DNA of 64,000 nucleotides from Gluconacetobacter johannae (GTDB lineage Bacteria; Pseudomonadota; Alphaproteobacteria; Acetobacterales; Acetobacteraceae): NCBI RefSeq assembly GCF_025994435.1, contig NZ_BAQK01000071.1:62001-126000 (forward strand), written 5' to 3'. Both the position numbers and the translations under genes were made by a program. The number at the start of each line of letters is the position of its first letter. Positions within the stretch are counted from its first letter, which is position 1. Below are positions 61,991-64,000 of the stretch, one piece after another. A model generated the notes under the pieces. That model was given only the letters and a program-made list of their open reading frames with translations, was not told where the DNA came from and did not search any database.

Positions 61991-63874
61991 ATGAGCAACG
62001 TCCCCGCCGCCGCCCGTCAGGAAGCGGCCACCCCCATCGTCATCGTCGGCCATGTCGACCACGGCAAGTCGACCCTGATCGGCCGCCTGCTGCACGATAC
62101 CGACAACCTGCCCGAGGGCCGGGTCGCCCAGATCGTCGAATCCAGCAAGAAGCGCGGCCTGAAGGTCGAATGGAGCTTCCTGCTCGACAGCCTGCAGATC
62201 GAGCGTGACCAGGGCGTCACCGTCGATTCCACGCGCATCCCCTTCCACCTGGGCGACCGCCAGTTCGTGATCGTCGATGCGCCGGGCCACCGGCAGTTCC
62301 TGCGTAACATGATTACCGGCGCGGCCGACGCCGAGGCCGCGGTGCTGGTGGTCGATGCGGCCGAGGGCGCGCAGGAACAGACGCGCCGCCACGCGATGCT
62401 GCTGCGCCTGATCGGCATCCGCCACGTCATCGTCCTGATGAACAAGGTGGACCTGCTGGAGTACGACCAGGCCCGCGTCGCCGAGACCGAGCGCGCGGTC
62501 GCCGCCCTGCTGAAGCAGCTGGAGATCGAGGTCAGCCTGTTCGTCCCGGCCTCGGCGCGCGAAGGCGACAATATCGCCAGCCGTTCGCCGCACATGGGCT
62601 GGTACCAGGGCCCGACCCTGACCGAGGCGCTGGCCCTGGTGCCCGCGCCGTCGGGCCGCGCCGACCTGCCGCTGCGCCTGCCGGTGCAGGACGTCTACCG
62701 TTTCGACAGCAAGCGCGTCGTCGTCGGCCGGATCGAACGCGGGCGCGTGAAGGTGGGCGACAGCCTGGTGATCGGCACGCACGGCACGGTGGCGCGGGTC
62801 GCGTCGATCGAAAGCTGGCACACCGCCCCGCAGATTTCCGCCGTCGCCGGACAGTCGGTGGCGATCACGCTGGAACCCGACGTCATCCCCGATCGCGGCG
62901 ACCTGCTGCACCAGCCCGGCGAGGCGCCGGTGCGCGCCGCGCGCATCCGCTCGCGCCTGTTCTGGCTGCGGCAGGAGCCGCTGCGCGTCGGCGAGAGCTT
63001 CCGCCTGCGCCTGGGCACCGCCGAGCATCAGGTGACGGTGGCGTCGATCGATTCCGTCGTCCGGCTGGACGACCTGACCGAACATGCCGCCGACCACGTT
63101 CCGCCCGAAGGTTTCGCCGAAATCACGCTGGCGGCGTCGGAAAGCATCCTGTTCGACCCGTTCGCCCCCGGCACCACCGACGGGCGCGGCGTGCTGGTCG
63201 ACCGTCACCAGCGCATCGTCGGCGGCGCGCCGCTGATCGGCCCGGCGGCCATCGCCAGCGGCACCAAGGCCATCCACCCGACCGGCAGCACCGTGTCGCT
63301 GTGGGACCGGGCGCAGGCGCGCGGCCATCGCGGCGGCGTCTTCTGGATGACCGGCCTGCCCGGCGCGGGCAAGAGCACGATCGCCCGCGCGGCCGAATCG
63401 CGCCTGTTCGCCCAGGGCATCGACGTGTCGGTCCTGGATGGCGACACGCTGCGCGCGGGTCTGTGCGCCGACCTCGGCTTCTCCGAGGAAGATCGCACCG
63501 AAAACGTGCGCCGCGCCGCCACCGTGGCGCGCATCCTGGCCGAAACCGGGCAGGTGGTGCTGGTCGCGCTGATCTCGCCCCGCGCCGCCGACCGCGACCT
63601 GGCCCGCCGGATCGTGGGCGACGATTTCCAGGAAATCTTCGTGGACGCCGACCAGGCGGTCTGCGAGGCGCGCGACCCCAAGGGCCTGTATGCCGCCGCC
63701 CGCGCCGGGCGGATCAGCGGCTTCACCGGCATCGACGCCCCCTACGAGGCGCCCGCCAATCCGGACCTGCGCCTGGCGACCGGCCAGGACAGCGTCCAGG
63801 ACGTGGCCGGCCGCCTGGCGTCGCACATCACCGGTGCGGTCGTCCTGGGCGACCAGTCCCGCCAGCGGTCCTGA
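61991..63874 (+). CDS. cysNC: bifunctional ATP sulfurylase subunit 1 / APS kinase
   Basis: CysN is the GTPase subunit of ATP sulfurylase, and the fused CysC domain phosphorylates APS to PAPS. The 627-residue protein has the GTPase P-loop GHVDHGKST (20-28), DAPGHRQFLRNMITGA, NKVDLL, then an EF-Tu-like beta domain. From about residue 445 the APS kinase domain has P-loop GLPGAGKST (455-463), LDGDTLRAGLCADLGFSEEDR and the DxKGLYAAAR/GFTGIDAPYE segments. The start at 61991 was chosen over an upstream frame that overlaps cysD. Confidence 0.96.
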   Translation: MSNVPAAARQEAATPIVIVGHVDHGKSTLIGRLLHDTDNLPEGRVAQIVESSKKRGLKVEWSFLLDSLQIERDQGVTVDSTRIPFHLGDRQFVIVDAPGHRQFLRNMITGAADAEAAVLVVDAAEGAQEQTRRHAMLLRLIGIRHVIVLMNKVDLLEYDQARVAETERAVAALLKQLEIEVSLFVPASAREGDNIASRSPHMGWYQGPTLTEALALVPAPSGRADLPLRLPVQDVYRFDSKRVVVGRIERGRVKVGDSLVIGTHGTVARVASIESWHTAPQISAVAGQSVAITLEPDVIPDRGDLLHQPGEAPVRAARIRSRLFWLRQEPLRVGESFRLRLGTAEHQVTVASIDSVVRLDDLTEHAADHVPPEGFAEITLAASESILFDPFAPGTTDGRGVLVDRHQRIVGGAPLIGPAAIASGTKAIHPTGSTVSLWDRAQARGHRGGVFWMTGLPGAGKSTIARAAESRLFAQGIDVSVLDGDTLRAGLCADLGFSEEDRTENVRRAATVARILAETGQVVLVALISPRAADRDLARRIVGDDFQEIFVDADQAVCEARDPKGLYAAARAGRISGFTGIDAPYEAPANPDLRLATGQDSVQDVAGRLASHITGAVVLGDQSRQRS

Positions 63875-63920
63875 GCATCCGCTTGGGCCGCCGCCACGCC
63901 GCCGATCGCACGGTAACACG

Positions 63921-64000
63921 GTGAGCAGCGGCCCCGTGCCTTCCGCCGCCCGCCTGCCCGGGCTGTGGCCCCGTCCGCGCGCCCGCGCCCGGCGTGACGC
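63921..64000 (+). CDS. possible start of a gene truncated by the window edge
   Basis: A GTG at 63921 opens a frame that stays open to the window end (26 codons, Pro/Arg rich). It resembles nothing recognisable and has no clear ribosome site. It may be the next gene after the cys operon or just GC-rich non-coding sequence. Confidence 0.2.
   Translation, partial: MSSGPVPSAARLPGLWPRPRARARRD

Overview
The window is one contiguous piece of a GC-rich alphaproteobacterial chromosome. Gene content and protein sequences point to an acetic acid bacterium (Acetobacteraceae, Gluconacetobacter/Komagataeibacter-like). The signs are a hopanoid C-3 methylase, a meso-diaminopimelate-type MurE, a GapR/DUF2312 protein, an NDUFS4-like complex I subunit, an rnpB gene just before mraZ, and a polyol permease. 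The genus is inferred from recall of families, not from a search.

Left edge (1-4.5 kb): hpnR, a single-chain DUF262/DUF1524 restriction-type protein, and the 3' remnant of a site-specific recombinase that stops two bases short of the CCA end of tRNA-Ser(CGA). This looks like the end of an acquired segment lodged against a tRNA gene. From 4.7 to 13.4 kb there is housekeeping DNA: rplU-rpmA-obgE-proB, an array of four perfect hairpins, a proline-rich membrane protein, gapR, zwf, an isolated Rieske protein gene, an HSL-type esterase and rnpB.

13.5-39.2 kb is a complete, very compact division and cell wall (dcw) cluster: mraZ-rsmH-ftsL-ftsI-murE-murF-mraY-murD-ftsW-murG-murC-murB-ddl-ftsQ-ftsA-ftsZ, followed by lpxC, bamD, recN, ligA and a CNNM/CorC protein. 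Thirteen of the fourteen junctions from mraZ to ftsA overlap as ATGA or TGATG. Three TCCCAT repeats with a 10-bp period sit in the mraZ promoter and match the MraZ operator architecture. A strong hairpin ends the cluster after ftsZ.

40.5-50.8 kb is mixed: a cupin-VOC-cupin group, a nicotinamidase, a lone solute-binding protein, two MFS transporters, csaA-gpt-murQ, a complex I subunit and four tRNA genes (Asn, Pro, Arg, Ser-UGA). Ahead of the polyol-permease gene lies a tract of about 25% GC (by hand count over 240 bases). It is followed by a perfect 8-bp-arm palindrome that encloses a TATAAT box.

51-64 kb returns to core metabolism: a DEAD-box helicase; a metX-metW operon carrying a BadF-type sugar kinase and a nitroreductase; an OsmC protein; aroC-fabI; pdxH; a universal stress protein; and the assimilatory sulfate genes cysH-cysD-cysNC. 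In that last operon an iron-sulfur (APS-type) reductase is paired with an APS-kinase fusion. The most unusual signals are regulatory DNA and operon context. I did not see a complete unknown multi-gene system.
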